Shown: positions 12,001 to 24,312 of the stretch, one piece after another
Layout: each line of letters starts with the position of its first letter
How positions within the stretch are numbered: the first letter of the stretch is position 1
Source: Hevea brasiliensis
Lineage: Eukaryota > Streptophyta > Magnoliopsida > Malpighiales > Euphorbiaceae
Length of the DNA: 64,000 nt
Assembly (NCBI RefSeq): GCF_030052815.1
Contig: NC_079496.1
Coordinates: forward strand, 8,439,278 to 8,503,277
Direction of reading: 5' to 3'
Position numbers and translations under genes: made by a program
Notes under the pieces: model-generated
Seen by the model: the letters and a program-made list of their open reading frames with translations, nothing else
What the model was told of the DNA's origin: nothing
The model's database searches: none

Positions 12001-15000
12001 AGCGAAATTAAACTAAGCACATCTGATAGGATATAGTGCATGAATAGGAGAATAAAATAGGAGGTTTCTTCTCCAAATGTAAAAGCATAACGCATGTGAT
12101 ATACACATATCTAGTTAACAATTACTTGTTTTCTAAAATTGCTTATTTTTCTGCATATTTTTCCTACAATCATCCTTGTTGGTTTTTAAACATATAAGTC
12201 TCTTGTAGATATTAACTTCTAACAGAGTAAAAGTAATTGACAACAGGTCAACTTTGCAAGAACAACAAAACTACAAGGTTTAAAATGTCAGATTGGAAGT
12301 CCAAGAACCAAATAAAAATTTTATGGGGCAATAGAATCAGAATACAAGTTTCCCAAAAGTTGCATATCCAGAAACAGCTCATTCTAACCACTGTTAATTT
12401 ATAAGTCACAACACAAAACAAGTCATAATAGATACTCATGCTGAGCCCATGCTAAATGTAATTGGTCTGCAATTTAAACATATAAACATCAATACTTACG
12501 ATATATACATATTTCAAACATTTTCTATGTCCAAACACATTCAACTTTCTCTAAAAGATTCAGATACCCAGTGCATGTGTTTATTACCAGCAAATTTATA
12601 TGAAAGAGTGTGTAATCTGCAACATTTCAGTATAATTCCGGAATGATTCTATAATAATTATTAAAAAAAAAAAAGAAGCTATCTCAAACCACCTGAAGCA
12701 TTTTGGTTGAATGATGATAGTTTAATATACCCAATCCTAGGAGAATCCTTTCCTGAGCCAGGAATTTCACAGAGTCTTGACTTCACTGGATTTAGAGATA
12801 CCCTTTCTCGACTGGAAGCAGCAGTTGGTTAGTTTAAAATGCACCAGAATATAATGGTGATATGAATAGTCCCATTGTAGCCCAATTTACAACAGCAAAG
12901 CATAATGAAGAACCTCGGTAGAAATTATTAGAGGAACCAAATTTCTACCAACAAAAAAGGTTCACAAGCATTAAATAAGAGATAATAAAGCAGCAATCTT
13001 ACATCAAAGCAAGATGCTTTACTTCAGGTCCACTGCGAACAGTCAATTCCACTGAACTTCCTTCAGGCCCCCTACAAATCACCATATTAACTTAGGCAAC
13101 CAATACATAAAAATAAAGATATAAAAGATCATAAAGGCTCAATACTTCTTAGTTCTCCAAATCAATGCTTTCCAAACTGTACACTTAACAATGACAAGAC
13201 CATGTAGCAACAATACCCATACATATAAAGTGATATATGAAATGCCTGCAAGTCTAAGCAATATAATTTCCAAATTAATTAGCAACCTGTGAACTCAGAA
13301 ACAGGCAAAATCATTTATGCGGACAAATTCAAGTCAACTAAAGTTCAGTTCCAAACCAAAGATTGGCCACATGAACCCTTTTCTTTAATCCTATCCCATC
13401 TAGAGTGGCGTTCTCAATGAGATGATTAGAAATCAAATGCTACTCTATGTCACTGTCACTCTCCCATTTTCCATTCAAGTCCTTCCACTTGAATGCAATC
13501 ATTGTCTCCCACTGATGCATCACATTAATACCTGTATTGTTGGGATAATACCTCAACTAAAGGTAAGGCTTAAATATTTGATGAAGCACCAGATATGTCT
13601 AATAAATCTTTCAAAGACTAGTTCAAAAAAAAAAAAAATCTTTGACGGCCTTTATTTTCTTAATCCCTGGTGGCTGAGAAATATGAATGGAATTTCAGTT
13701 CAGTACAAATATCAGACAATAAGAATAAACTAAATAGATCGATTTGCCAGCTTTAGGTGACTTATAAGTCAAGATACTTACTGCAACCGGTCTGCTGCAT
13801 CATATATGCCCATACTTTCTGTACTTGTATCATCTATTGCCAAAATAACATCCCCAGATAGAATTCCAGCCCTACTAGCAGGACCTCCTGGAGCTGCTGA
13901 AATAACAACAAGTCCAGCAGGTGATCCATCAGAACCTATAGGATAGCCTATTGAAAGCCCTACACCAGTAAGAGCACCTTGTGTTCCAGACTGCCTTCAG
14001 AGAAGATGGTAACAGATTTTATATAAGAATGTCAAATTTACACCTTATGAATAGCAAATGATATATTTAAATTTGTATACTAGCTTCCACAATATTGAAG
14101 GCAAAATGCAATAGATTACGATAATAAAAGACCTCGTACCCGCAAACTCTTAAACTTTTCAGGCTCTAGAAACCGAGTGAAAGGATCATCCAATGATGCA
14201 AGCATCTTCCTTATAGCCATGTCTGCTTCCAAAAAATACCACCAATAGGACTTAGTTAGAATGGTGGTGCATTAGAGGGCTGCTTTAACTACTAGAAATG
14301 AAATGAAACAAAGATTCGTCATTAACTGGCTCTGGGTTGAAACAGTCAAAATAATTATCAGAAGGGCTAAAACAAGTCTGAAAGGTATTACTGAGACATT
14401 CATCAACAACATGGAAAGAAAAGACTGATGCTTGTGAAATGATCAAGCTGACAATATTTTAAACATATTTCAGAAAAGAGCATCAGTTCACACTAGCTTA
14501 TAAAAAAATTATTGTGTATCTCTGCTTGTACTTCTATTTCACAAAATCACAATGTGCATTAATATACAAAACCAAAAATATTCATTACTGAGTTCTGCAA
14601 GCAACAGTTAAAAGCTAGCTATAAAAACATTGCGTAAATTCAAGCAAGAATTTACACAGCATATGGATAGGGGTCAGTACGCTGACACAATTTAACAGGT
14701 CTTGTTGCAAATGTTTGGGAGAAAATACAGACGTCCATAGATTTGTGTTTGAGTGCACATAAAAAAAATAAATAAAAAAATAAAAAAAAAAAAACCGCAA
14801 AGTTTTAGTTTGATGCACATCAAACTAAAGAACAGAAGTCATACACGTCTCGTCTCTCGTGTTCATTGGTTCATTCCGCAAAGCATTTTCTCTATACCTA
14901 AACCAACTCTGTCCATTAAAAGTTTTATCAACATAAGCACGATCAATCGTTCTCCACGCCTCGAGGAATAGAAGATTCTCTTCACTGAGCGCCCCTAAAT

Positions 15001-15600
15001 AACACAAACAACAAGAATTAGTACCAAAATGGAAACAACCATTCATCAAAGAAAAATCATTTACTGCACTAATCAAACTACACTCACGAGAGGGCGAATT
15101 GCTGGCAGCAAACGAAACTGAGGTAACAAGCAGTACCGTAACAACCAACCGGACAAAAAGAATGGACGCATGGTTTCTAAAATTTTCGGCACAGTTCATT
15201 ACTCCTTGTCGGCTTCGGCGAGACGAGAGGCATTTCCGGATAATCCGTATCGGATGAAGCAACAAGAGCTCCTGTCTAGGAGCGAATGCTTCATAGTCAC
15301 TGCAATTTCTACTCCTGCAATTCAAAGGACGCCATAATCGAGCTTCTAGAGCTCGTACAGTTAGGGATTTCGATTTCCATTGCAAAACCTAGATATCAAA
15401 CGTCCAATCAGAAATATACATATAAGAATCGAAATTGGATGAGCAGAGCATGTAAGGAAGTAAGTTCGGCGGTATGGAAAGTGTACCTGAAAATTAGTGG
15501 AGCTGAGAAGAAAACGAGGGCTTCCGTTAGAAAGCCGAGTGTGAAGAGAGGCGGAGAAAGTTGCAGAGCTTGCAAGAACCACCATGGCAACGCATAGCAT
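3088..15600 (-). CDS. CTPA: Chloroplast C-terminal processing protease CtpA (D1 processing), 13 exons, intact
   Basis: Family role: a thylakoid-lumen serine protease (peptidase S41, Ser/Lys dyad) that trims the C-terminus of photosystem II D1. My exon model on the minus strand is 15600-15487, 15388-15088, 14994-14845, 14222-14140, 13990-13782, 13071-13003, 12811-12693, 11725-11650, 11578-11537, 4066-3958, 3557-3460, 3383-3290, 3213-3088. All junctions are GT-AG and all phases agree, giving 529 codons plus TGA. Residues 1 to about 110 resemble a transit peptide, and about 114-133 is a hydrophobic lumen-targeting segment ([15 protein letters not shown]). A PDZ domain spans about 223-310 ([22 protein letters not shown]). 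In the catalytic part, GTASASE gives Ser431 and TFGKG gives Lys456, 25 apart as in the family. Met6 (GCCATGG context) is an alternative start. Intron 9 (4067-11536) is swollen to 7.5 kb by nested retrotransposons. No lesion was found in any exon. Confidence 0.93.
4291..4633 (-). repeat. 3' LTR of the gypsy element
   Basis: 343 bp, with a long GA-rich tract (4313-4435) made of GAGAAGAGAA-like words. It matches 11039-11411 nearly base for base apart from indels. It is flanked on the left by the target duplication TTTAT and on the right by the minus-strand PPT-like run. Confidence 0.88.
4634..4936 (-). other. Linker between protease and 3' LTR of the gypsy element
   Basis: On the minus strand an open stretch (4924-4679) continues the protein beyond the protease in a shifted frame ([16 protein letters not shown]), then stops. 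No RT motif is present. This is where the deletion that removed RT, RNase H and integrase must lie. Confidence 0.55.
4937..6165 (-). pseudogene. Gypsy gag (C-terminal half), zinc knuckle and aspartic protease
   Basis: On the minus strand, 6165-5630 encodes the retrotransposon gag domain ([20 protein letters not shown], then the [20 protein letters not shown] stretch). A TAG at 5630-5632 interrupts the frame. The same frame resumes and contains one zinc-knuckle-like motif ([14 protein letters not shown]) and a retropepsin-type protease with catalytic [14 protein letters not shown]. The frame ends at 4937. The first codons continue directly from 10445 once the copia insert and one CTTAG copy are removed (VPK-DQMVG), showing that gag was contiguous before the insertion. 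Confidence 0.85.
6166..6343 (+). repeat. 5' LTR of the copia element
   Basis: 178 bp, TGTTATGGAAAG...CTTTCTACA, with a TATAAATA box near 6290. It is identical to 10263-10440 except for one T/C difference just after that box. Confidence 0.95.
6344..6355 (+). other. Copia primer binding site
   Basis: TGGTATCAGAGC directly follows the LTR. It is complementary to the 3' end of plant initiator tRNA-Met, the usual primer for copia elements. Confidence 0.9.
6590..10254 (+). pseudogene. Degenerate copia gag-pol polyprotein
   Basis: It starts with an open gag segment at 6590-6748 ([20 protein letters not shown]), then breaks. Recognisable pieces in several frames follow: a CCHC knuckle near 7210 ([13 protein letters not shown]); a GAG-pre-integrase HHCC piece near 7730 ([16 protein letters not shown]); RT near 9010 ([17 protein letters not shown]), near 9140 ([20 protein letters not shown]) and at about 9380 the catalytic box [11 protein letters not shown]; and RNase H at 9991-10254 ([30 protein letters not shown] end). 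Frameshifts and stops are frequent and parts of integrase are compressed, so no functional protein can be made. Confidence 0.9.
10250..10262 (+). other. Copia polypurine tract
   Basis: CTTGAGGGGGGAG sits immediately before the right LTR. It is the typical plus-strand priming site of copia elements. Confidence 0.85.
10263..10440 (+). repeat. 3' LTR of the copia element
   Basis: 178 bp, one mismatch to the left LTR, followed directly by the second CTTAG target copy at 10441-10445. Confidence 0.95.
10441..10976 (-). pseudogene. Gypsy gag, N-terminal half
   Basis: The minus-strand start at 10976 ([11 protein letters not shown]) leads into a Lys/Glu-rich coiled-coil-like region containing two KQSAI repeats, then into gag core sequence ([20 protein letters not shown]) that abuts the copia insert at 10440. 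A 53-bp tandem duplication (about 10554-10606 and 10607-10659, both starting TTCAACTTCAGTTGCAGATC) shifts the frame, so the first open stretch ends at 10518. Confidence 0.8.
11023..11035 (-). other. Gypsy primer binding site
   Basis: On the minus strand TGGTATCAGAGCC lies a few bases inside the right LTR. It matches the 3' end of initiator tRNA-Met and fixes the element's orientation as minus. Confidence 0.85.
11039..11411 (-). repeat. 5' LTR of the gypsy element
   Basis: About 373 bp, 30 bp longer than its partner. The extra length comes from a second GAATTAGATGAGAAGAGAA block near 11110 and an extra CTTACACTA near 11365. The inner terminal dinucleotide is mutated (TTAAAA instead of TTAACA read on the minus strand). 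Confidence 0.85.
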
Positions 15601-17381
15601 AGGAGACGATTTCAGTTACTCATGTTTGGAGCGTTTCCTTTTCCACTATCCTTATCGTTATTTATTATTCTAGCCGAAATTCCCGCACTTCTAATTTTTG
15701 TTATTTATATTAACTCCATCTCAAAGTCTAAATTAAATATTTATATCCAACCTATAAAAATGTTGAATTAATAAAAAAAATTGTAAAAATAATTATATTA
15801 TGATTAAAACGAAAAAATGAGTGTATTTTTTAAAGAAATCTGTCATTATATACTCACAACTAGAGGAATATATAAATTTTATTTAATTTAAATTTTATTT
15901 CTTAATTAATTTGATCTTGTATATCATTAATTTTCATTCAAATTTTGTCTGCATTAATTTATTTAAATAATTTTTACCTTTTTTAATTAATTTATAATAT
16001 AATTAATTAAAAATAATTTATTTAATTATTTTCATATATAAATTAATGATACTTTTATAATTATTTTCTTTAAAGTATAGTAAAACTATTTTATTCATAA
16101 AAACAATTTAAATTTTATTAATCTAACTAGTCAAATCATTTGGATTATATTAGTCGTTCTTAATATGATGTTTTAAAATCACTGCTTAAATATTTTTCTT
16201 TCAAAAGTTCCTCTTGAATTTTTTTATTGAAATAATTATTAGAAAAAGTGATTTTTAGGAGAGTTTTTAAAATATTATTTTTTTATAAGTCTTTCTAGAA
16301 ATATTATCTCTTTAAAATATTTTTCAGAAATTTTTTTTTTAATTTTTTCTTTTAAAATAAAAAAAAAGTTGAGAAAAAATTTAAACATTTTTTTTGAGTA
16401 AAAAAAATTATCTCATTGTTTATGACAGAATTACGTGGGCATGTTTAAAGTTTTATATATTTTAATTTGCAATAATTAACTAATGAAAAAAAATTAATAA
16501 AATAGATATTAAAACATTAATTAATTAATATTAAAAAGTATAAATCCAGTAATGATTATGACATAACTTGAGAGTAATTTGCCAAAAGTTACGAAGCAAA
16601 ACTATATTTGTACTCATAAAATTTTCATTGTTTATGAAGACATTTCTCATCATCTTTGTAATATAACTTTTATTTTTTAATTATTTTTAATTGTAATTAC
16701 GTTTTCAATGTAATTATATTTTTTATTTATTTTTGAGATTTTATAACTAAAAAAATATAATTATTTAACTAAAATAAAAAAATAATCTAATACATGAAGT
16801 AAATAAAAATATTATTATGAAGACTTAAAAAATAATTTTAAAATTTTCAAGAAAAAATTATATTAATTATATAAAAAGTATATGTTTGAGTGAAAGCTAA
16901 CCATATATATTTTTTATAATATTATTGTAATTAATGAGTGAAATTATTTTGTGTGAAAAGTGTTATAATATAATATATTTTAGTAAAAATAGTGAAAAAA
17001 AAATTAAAAATTTTAAATCTAATATTTTTTAAATAAGGTATTATTATCTAATTAAACTTAATTTAGTAATTGAAAATACATTCTTCACTTAGTAACCTCA
17101 TATTTGAGTCACTCCACAATTACATATTAAAAACGCATTATTATTAATTAAAACGTTAGAATAATATTATTCATAAAAAAATGAAAAAAAAAAAGAAGAA
17201 ATTCGCGCTCACATGTATTCTGGGTCCTCGTCTCACGGAAGCGCGCTGTGTTCTTTCCTTGCTTCTCAGAGTTGCCTGTTATAGAATTTTCTCGGAATCA
17301 CTGTCGCTTTCCCGTGCAATGCCAATTTTCTCGGGAAAATGACGGAAAATTCTGAAGCATGATAATGTTCATATTCTCAAA
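15601..17381. other. AT-rich spacer between divergent genes
   Basis: From about 15650 to 17190 the sequence is very AT-rich with many A and T runs and no open coding region. It separates the CtpA start (minus strand) from the WD40 pseudogene (plus strand), so it should hold both promoters. I could not single out a convincing TATA or regulatory site in such biased sequence. Confidence 0.6.
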
Positions 17382-20300
17382 ATGAGGGGCTCCTTTTGTG
17401 TGGACGAATCTAATGCCCCATCAACCTCCAGCTCGCATCCTCGCATTCGTCCTCAGCCTACCTCTTCCCGCCGTCACAGGTCTTCCATCGCAAAATCTCC
17501 TAATTTGAATAAAATTCTGGACGTTCTATTAATTTTCAATCAATTTATCTCTTGTTTCTTTTTTGGCGTGTGCTTCAATTTCGATTTGATTTTTGTTATT
17601 TGATAATAATTGTATCGTGTTTCTCCGATTCTGCTTTCGATAATTCGGTCATTGGTTTTTCCAGTGGTAATAATGTGTGTCGACTGCTGGCACGAAGCGA
17701 GACTTGCCCTCGAGCAAAGCATGCGTCGAAAAAGTTGTGGGGCGAATGCTCTGATCAGCGTCTGGATTCCTTTGAGCTCAGGTCTGAATCAGCCCGAGAT
17801 ACCAGGCGCAATCTCGTTTCGTGGTAACTTTGTGTAAACTTTATAACAGCTTCCTTGTTGTCTGTTTTTAGGAATTGTTTATTGTCTCTTTATGTAATAG
17901 TTTAAATTTTGAATTTTTGTTTTATTTAGGGTAGAGGCAGAATCGTTGCTGCATGTATCAGCCAAATATTGTCGGCTGTTACCTCTTCCAAGATCAACCA
18001 TAGCTGCAGCCTTCAGCTCTGATGGGAAGACCCTTGTTTCTACGCAGTGAGTTCCTTTCTTTTTGTTTTCTGTTTTGTCTTTATTTTCCAGATATCAAGA
18101 TGTTATGCATTAGATTTAGTGGAGATAAGCTTATGATTTGATTCGTTTCCTCTGCCAAACTGCTGCTTTTGTCTGTTTGTGCAGTGGGGATCATACCGTA
18201 AAGATTATTGATTGCCAAACTGGGAAATGCTTGAAAGTCTTGAGTGGTCATTGGAGGACACCTTGGGTAGTAACTAGCATTAACTGCACTTTTTTGTGTT
18301 ATCGTGTTTTTTAAATCTCAGATTGTAAATGTTTTGGCCATGACTTTGTATCTGAACACCTACTTCCGAAATGATGAGACAGTTTCCGGCATGATGTTCT
18401 TTTTTGTTTCAATTATTGTTACACTAAGTGCATGTTTGATGAACTCCAATTGAGCATAATGGAGTGTATGAGAAGAAATTCAAATTCTTAATTTTTTGCT
18501 CTATCTCTATTGTATTTCCATTCCATTACAATTTACAACATTCCATTGCCGTTTTGCCTAACATGCTTTCTAAACATTGGTATGGCGTGTTATCATATGG
18601 AGCCTTTTTCACAAAAATGTTCTGTTAGCAAATATACCACTCCAGTCATTGGTTGTACTTTTTAGATGGTTGAATTTCATTTTTGTTCTTGGTGGTACCG
18701 AAAAATTTATTATCTTATTGATGGGTTTCTGCTTACCCTGTATCCTGCTATAATTTCATTTTGATCAAACCTTTTTGTACACAAGCTTTTGAATGCCACA
18801 ACTCCCTATTTGCAAAGTGTGGCATCTATTTTATTACTTTTCTCCATTTGTTGTGCATATGATGCATACTTTAAGGGCAATGTACAGATAAAGAGTAATG
18901 GAAAATGAAACTATATACTACTAAAATTGAAAACCAGGCATAGTAATGTGGAAACTTTATTTTCTTAGTTAAAAAAAATTAAAGGAAAATATGGAAAAGG
19001 ATAAATTTGGATTCTAAAATAGTAAACAGAATGTTCAGGAATTATTAAAGCTGTTAATGAAATAGCTTTGGAAAAAATGTGTAACTAGGTAAGGTGTTGT
19101 CATGAGTAGGAATGAGAGTGAAAATAAAATGAGAAATTAAAATGAACAGTGTCTGAGCAAGGAGGAGCTATTGGGCTTCAAGTTGAAGTCATGGTGAGAA
19201 TAGGATTGTCAGATGGGTCAAAGATGAATGAATGTTCAAGTTCTGACTTCTGATAAGTTTTTGACAGCAAATTTTGGGGATTTTAAAGAGGAAAAGAGGA
19301 AAGAGACTATGAGTGCAAGTTTACTATAATTTGGTGCATTTGGGTAGAGGAGAATGCTAAGATCTTTAGGGAAAAAGTTCTTCCTGTGAAATTATTATAT
19401 GATGAGAGTCCTCTAATTTCAGTAATCCCTTTGTGCTGGTCAATGGCTTTTTTGCTAGGAGGTGCATCATTCTTTTGGTTCATATGAAGCAGAATTGTTT
19501 TCTTAGATTTCTTATATCTTTCTCCATATTCCTACTCTGAAGTGCTCCTTCTAATAGTCAGCTTACATATTAGTATCAATTGAAACTGTTGTTGTAGTTG
19601 GACATCATACATATGGAAATTTTGGTCCACTAATTTTCATGGAATTTTCAAATATTACCAAGAAAACCCTAGTTCTAAATTTGGTAGATCCAGTAAGGAG
19701 TTTTCCGTGCAAGGGATTTGACACCATTTGAATTTGTGGATCTAGTAATTTTAAGTTATCTGATGAAAGTTGATGCCTGCTGGTGTACATTATGGTTATG
19801 CTTTTGACTGCTCCATTATCTCTAGTATGGCAATATAAAAATAGAGGGGAGACATCCTTACCAGCTATTGTGCTAATGACACGACGTTCACTTCGTGCCA
19901 TGCATTTTCACCCTCACGGTGCTTCATTTCTCTTAACAGCAGAGGTGAAACGTCTTTGTTGCATCAGTTACGATTGACTTTACTACGCCACAATGTATAT
20001 GTAATGTTTTGCTAGTAATAATTTACTTAGTTTACAATGTTGTGCATCTAATATTTCATTGGTTTGTAGGTAAGTAAATGACCTCGATTCATCTGATTCC
20101 TCAATGACACTTGCAACTTCTCCAGGGTACCTGCACTATCCTCCTCCAGCTGTATATTTGGCAGATGCTCATCATGGTGGCTGTCTTTGTTTAGGGGATG
20201 AACTGCCTTTATTGTCCTTGCCTGCCCTTATATGGCCTTCATTTGCTAGAGATGTTGTTAGTATACCTCAGCAGCAAACTGATGGAGGTGTTAGTTCAAG

Positions 20301-21166
20301 TCATGTGCAACGAAGACTTGATCCTTCCACTTCTGTGCAGCTTGTGACATATCCAATTCCATCAGGGCAGTATGAACTGCTGTAGTCTCCCATTGAACCT
20401 AATGGCTCATCTCCTATGCCAGAAGAAACTCGGACTGATTCTTTCATGGGTGACATGGATAATGAAGCTCCCCAATTTGCGATGGATAATGCTGAGACTG
20501 CTGAAGTGCAGACTGTCGAGAGAAATGATTCCATCCCACCCTTTGGTGATCAACTATGCTGGGAAGTTCCTTTCTTGCATGGGTGGTTAGTTGGCCAGAG
20601 CCAAATGGGGTGCTATGCAATGGGTTCCCTTAGTGGTGTGGCTCATGAAAATTTAAGAGCATTTGGTGAAACAGAAAATTACTCATCATCACCTGTAATT
20701 CCAATCAGTATTGGCCTATCTAGGGGCAATGAGAGATTCAATCTGTGTTAAAGATCTTCACGATCCCAAACAACATCTGCAACTGAGTCTGGTGAAAGTA
20801 TTGCTTTTGATAGCGTCGGAAGGAATGAAAATGTTGCTCTGCCTGTTGCTAGCAGAATCCAATCTGAACTTGCTACCTTTCTGGCTGCAGCTGCTGCATC
20901 AGAGTTACCTTGCACTGTCAAGTTAAGAATTTGGCCATATGATGCAAAAGATCCCTTTGCCCCTCTAGATGCCCAGCTATGTTGCCTAACTATACCACAT
21001 GCTGCACTTTGCAGGCATAACCCTTCTATTCTTTTAAATTCTTTGCAATGTGCAATTCAAGTCCTTCTAAAAAATTGCTATTGGCTTATCTGTATTTTCT
21101 AGGTATATGATTCATGATTTCATTATCTAAACTTAATTTCATTATCATATGAAAAAACAGAATCAA

Positions 21167-21869
21167 AGAACTTAATTTCATTATCTAAACTTAACTTCAA
21201 CCATCCGGCTTTAATCCTATGACTAACATCCTCCTCACATCCCCCATCTACTTGAAGGACTGAGCCTAGATATTTAAAGTGATTACTTTAGAACAGTACC
21301 ACTCCATTTAAACTAACTCCTTCCCTATCACCAGTTTGGCCTTCACTGAACTGGAGACGTGCCACGGGAGTTTTATGTGATCGTAAGATTCCCAATAAAT
21401 TAAAAGGAAAATTTTACCGTACAGCCATACGACCGGCTATGTTATATGGTAGTGAGTGTTGGGCACTGAAAGAGTCATATGCATTTAAGTTAAGAGTTGT
21501 AGAGATGAGAATGTTAAGGTGGATGAGTGGCCATACTAGACTAGATAAAGTCCGTAACGAAAGTATTTGAGAAAAGGTAGGAGTGGTGCCAATTGAAGAT
21601 AAGTTGAGAGAATGGAGATTAAGGTGGTTTGGTCATGTGAAGCGTAGACATACGGAGTCTCCAGTTAGACAAGTAGAGCACATTAGGTTAGAGGATAGAA
21701 AGAAAAAAAGAGGTAGACCTAAATTGACTTGGAGGAGAGTAGTACAACATGACTTAGAAGTATTACACATTTCTGAGGATTTAACCCAAAATCGTTCAGA
21801 GTGGAAAAAGCGAATCCATATAGCCAACCCCAAATTTTTGGGATAAAGGCTTAGTTGAGTTGAGTTGAG
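21167..21869 (+). mobile_element. 5'-truncated RTE-type LINE in an intron of the WD40 pseudogene
   Basis: It carries the C-terminal end of a LINE reverse transcriptase ORF ([19 protein letters not shown], then LREWRLRWFGHVKRRH, RGRPKLTWRRVVQHDLE, ending NPKFLG and TAA). One stop interrupts the piece near 21568. The 3' end is a TTGAG repeat (GTTGAGTTGAGTTGAGT). A 19-bp target duplication, TATGAAAAAACAGAATCAA, flanks it at 21148-21166 and 21870-21888. The 5' truncation, long target duplication and short tandem tail are the signature of target-primed reverse transcription. Confidence 0.9.
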
Positions 21870-23734
21870 TATGAAAAAACAGAATCAAGATTAAAACAAT
21901 TGCCTTCCATGAATATTTGTGAGCTTTTCAGATTTCCTAATTGTAATGCTGTGGTATCACAAACTGCATCTTTCTGAGCTATTACATGTTAGAATATGCA
22001 TGCAGTGAAATGGGTGCCCATTTTTCGCCTTGTGGGAGATTTTTAGCAGCTTGTGTTGCATGCATGCTACCTCATCCGGAAGCTGATCCTGGCTTACAAG
22101 GGCAGGTGCTCCATGATAATGCAGGTGCTGCAACATCTTTAGCCCATCAAGTTGTGTATGAGCTTCGGATATATTCCCTTGAGAATGCAACATAATGCTT
22201 AAACACATTATAAATCTTAATTCTTTGCATATATATCTCTTTGTTTTATTCTTATGGAATATTATCCATAAATCTAGATTTGGTTTGGTGCTTGCATCCC
22301 GGGCTATAAGAGCTGCTTGCTGTTTAACTTGAATTCAGGTCAGTTACTTTTAGAAGGTCAACCCTTCATCTAGACTGGGGTGCTAAACATTAGTGTACCA
22401 TATATGTCTGTGTGTGTATTTTCCTTCTTTCCATTTTCTTCTTCCAAATTTTAGATGTTTCTGGAATTGTGTAATAATTAATAACTATATAGTTATATTA
22501 TCAAGGGATATGATATCTAATGGAATAGTTGTTCAAAACTGCAAACGCAATTTATTTGAATGTTGATTGAATTTCACCAACAACATTGTGTAATTGGTGC
22601 GATACTCCTTCACTGAATGATCTCTGTTCCTTTTATAGGATCTATAATTATCATATTCTGTTTCACTTGGTTTTTTATTCTTGTTACTTGGACTTGGATA
22701 AGGGTAGGTATCTGGGGATTGGACTCTCATATTTTCCAATGTTTTTGTAGATTTTCCCACTCATATAAAATCCTAAATTTTATGAACTAATGTCTGAATA
22801 TACTTATCTGACATGGATAGTTGGATACTTTATGGTAAATTGAAGAGTTGAAGTAACTGTTGTCCTACACAATAACTGTGATTCAGTGATTGTCCTGCTA
22901 CTGTTAGTTAATGGATAATCTTTCATAACATTTTTCCAACAGTTATGATAAGAAAACTACTTAATATGTAATAACCAAGTGAATGGGTTTCTTACCAAAT
23001 TGAGGAATTGGGGGTGGAGGACAGGAGGGAAAAAAAAAAAGAAAAAAAAGATGCACATTTGGTCCATTTTCCACGGTGGTCAAAAGGCCTTATCTCTCGA
23101 GTGGTCTTTCCCTCAGATTCCATGGTCTTACACGTGCTCATTTCCACTCCTTTGTTGGTGGCCTAGAAACCATAAAAAACTTAATTGCTATTCCAGTCTG
23201 GAGTCAGTAGTTCTAACTTACAAGATGGTCAATTAATTTTAGCCTCTGCTTGATTCAATGGATGTGGAAAAGTTTAGAGGACGACCATTTTATGGAATAG
23301 TGGACCCTGAAATTTAATGCTACTCTTATGCATAAGCATGTATTTGTTGAATTTGATTGGAGCCATATAGTATTTAATTGCAGAAGTTAACTTCGACTTG
23401 CTTTTAGATGAAGTTGTAGTTAGTAGGTTCATGCACGTTTGAAATAGGCATAATATCAATCTAAAGCCTAATTGTAATACTTTGCTTGCTTTGATAAACT
23501 TTTCTTTTTCTTTTTTTGTAGTTCTCTCCCGCATCAGAGCACTTCTGCTTGCCTATGGTCATCGCCACAGTTCACTTCTAAAATGTTGTCATTGACAGGG
23601 AGACAACAGTACCCATTTACACTATTCTTGACGTATAAGTTCATTTTTATAATTGTTACGTTTATAATCTAGTTTAGTTACTTTGTGAATTCTGCTTTCC
23701 TGGAGAAAAGTGCATTGTTAATATTTTTTTTATT

Positions 23735-24312
23735 TGTATCATAGTTATTAAACCCGAACCGTACCGGCCGGTTGAACCAGTGAATCAGTGAACTGGCCCT
23801 CAAACCGATCTGAGTTTATAATTGAACTAGATAAGGAAACAATCCGGCATGACTTGGTCGACCTAGCGGTTGAACAAGTAAACCGGCGATACAGGGTTGA
23901 CCCGGGCAATTCAATTATTCAATAAAATCTCTATTTTTTTATTTTTTTTATTTTTTATATAGAAAATTGAACTTAAAACCTCATAAAAATTATTAATATA
24001 TACTTAATATTTCATAAATATTAAAAAAATTATACATTTATAGAAATTTTTATACATTACCTGAATACTTTTATGTAAAATTTAAAAATACTATTAAAAT
24101 TTATTAAACATAACTTAATAAATGTTAAAATTTTATTTTAAATAATTAAAATTTATTTAATTATATCTTTTTATATTAATAGGTGTTATATTTAATTAAT
24201 TTAGATATTTAATTAATAGGTGTTATATTTAATTAATTTAGATATTTAATTAATTTTTAATGACTCACTGGTTGAACCATATCCACCGAATCAATCGACC
24301 TAATTCAGAATC
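23735..24312. repeat. Probable MITE-like repeat with inverted ends
   Basis: The left end reads GTTATTAAACCCGAACCG followed by GGTTGAACCAGTGAATCAGTG. The right end carries the inverted counterpart (GACTCACTGGTTGAACCA) and closes with GTTTAATAAT further on. The core is AT-rich with an internal duplication of a TTTAATTAATTTAGATA block (about 24180-24250). I could not define a target duplication, so the exact limits and class are uncertain. Confidence 0.45.

Noticed and set aside
15286..15597. 103-codon plus-strand frame over the CtpA first exons
   Set aside because: Antisense shadow of exons 1 and 2 of CtpA.
15601..17381. Specific promoter elements for CtpA and the WD40 gene
   Set aside because: The sequence is so AT-rich that TATA-like words occur by chance throughout.
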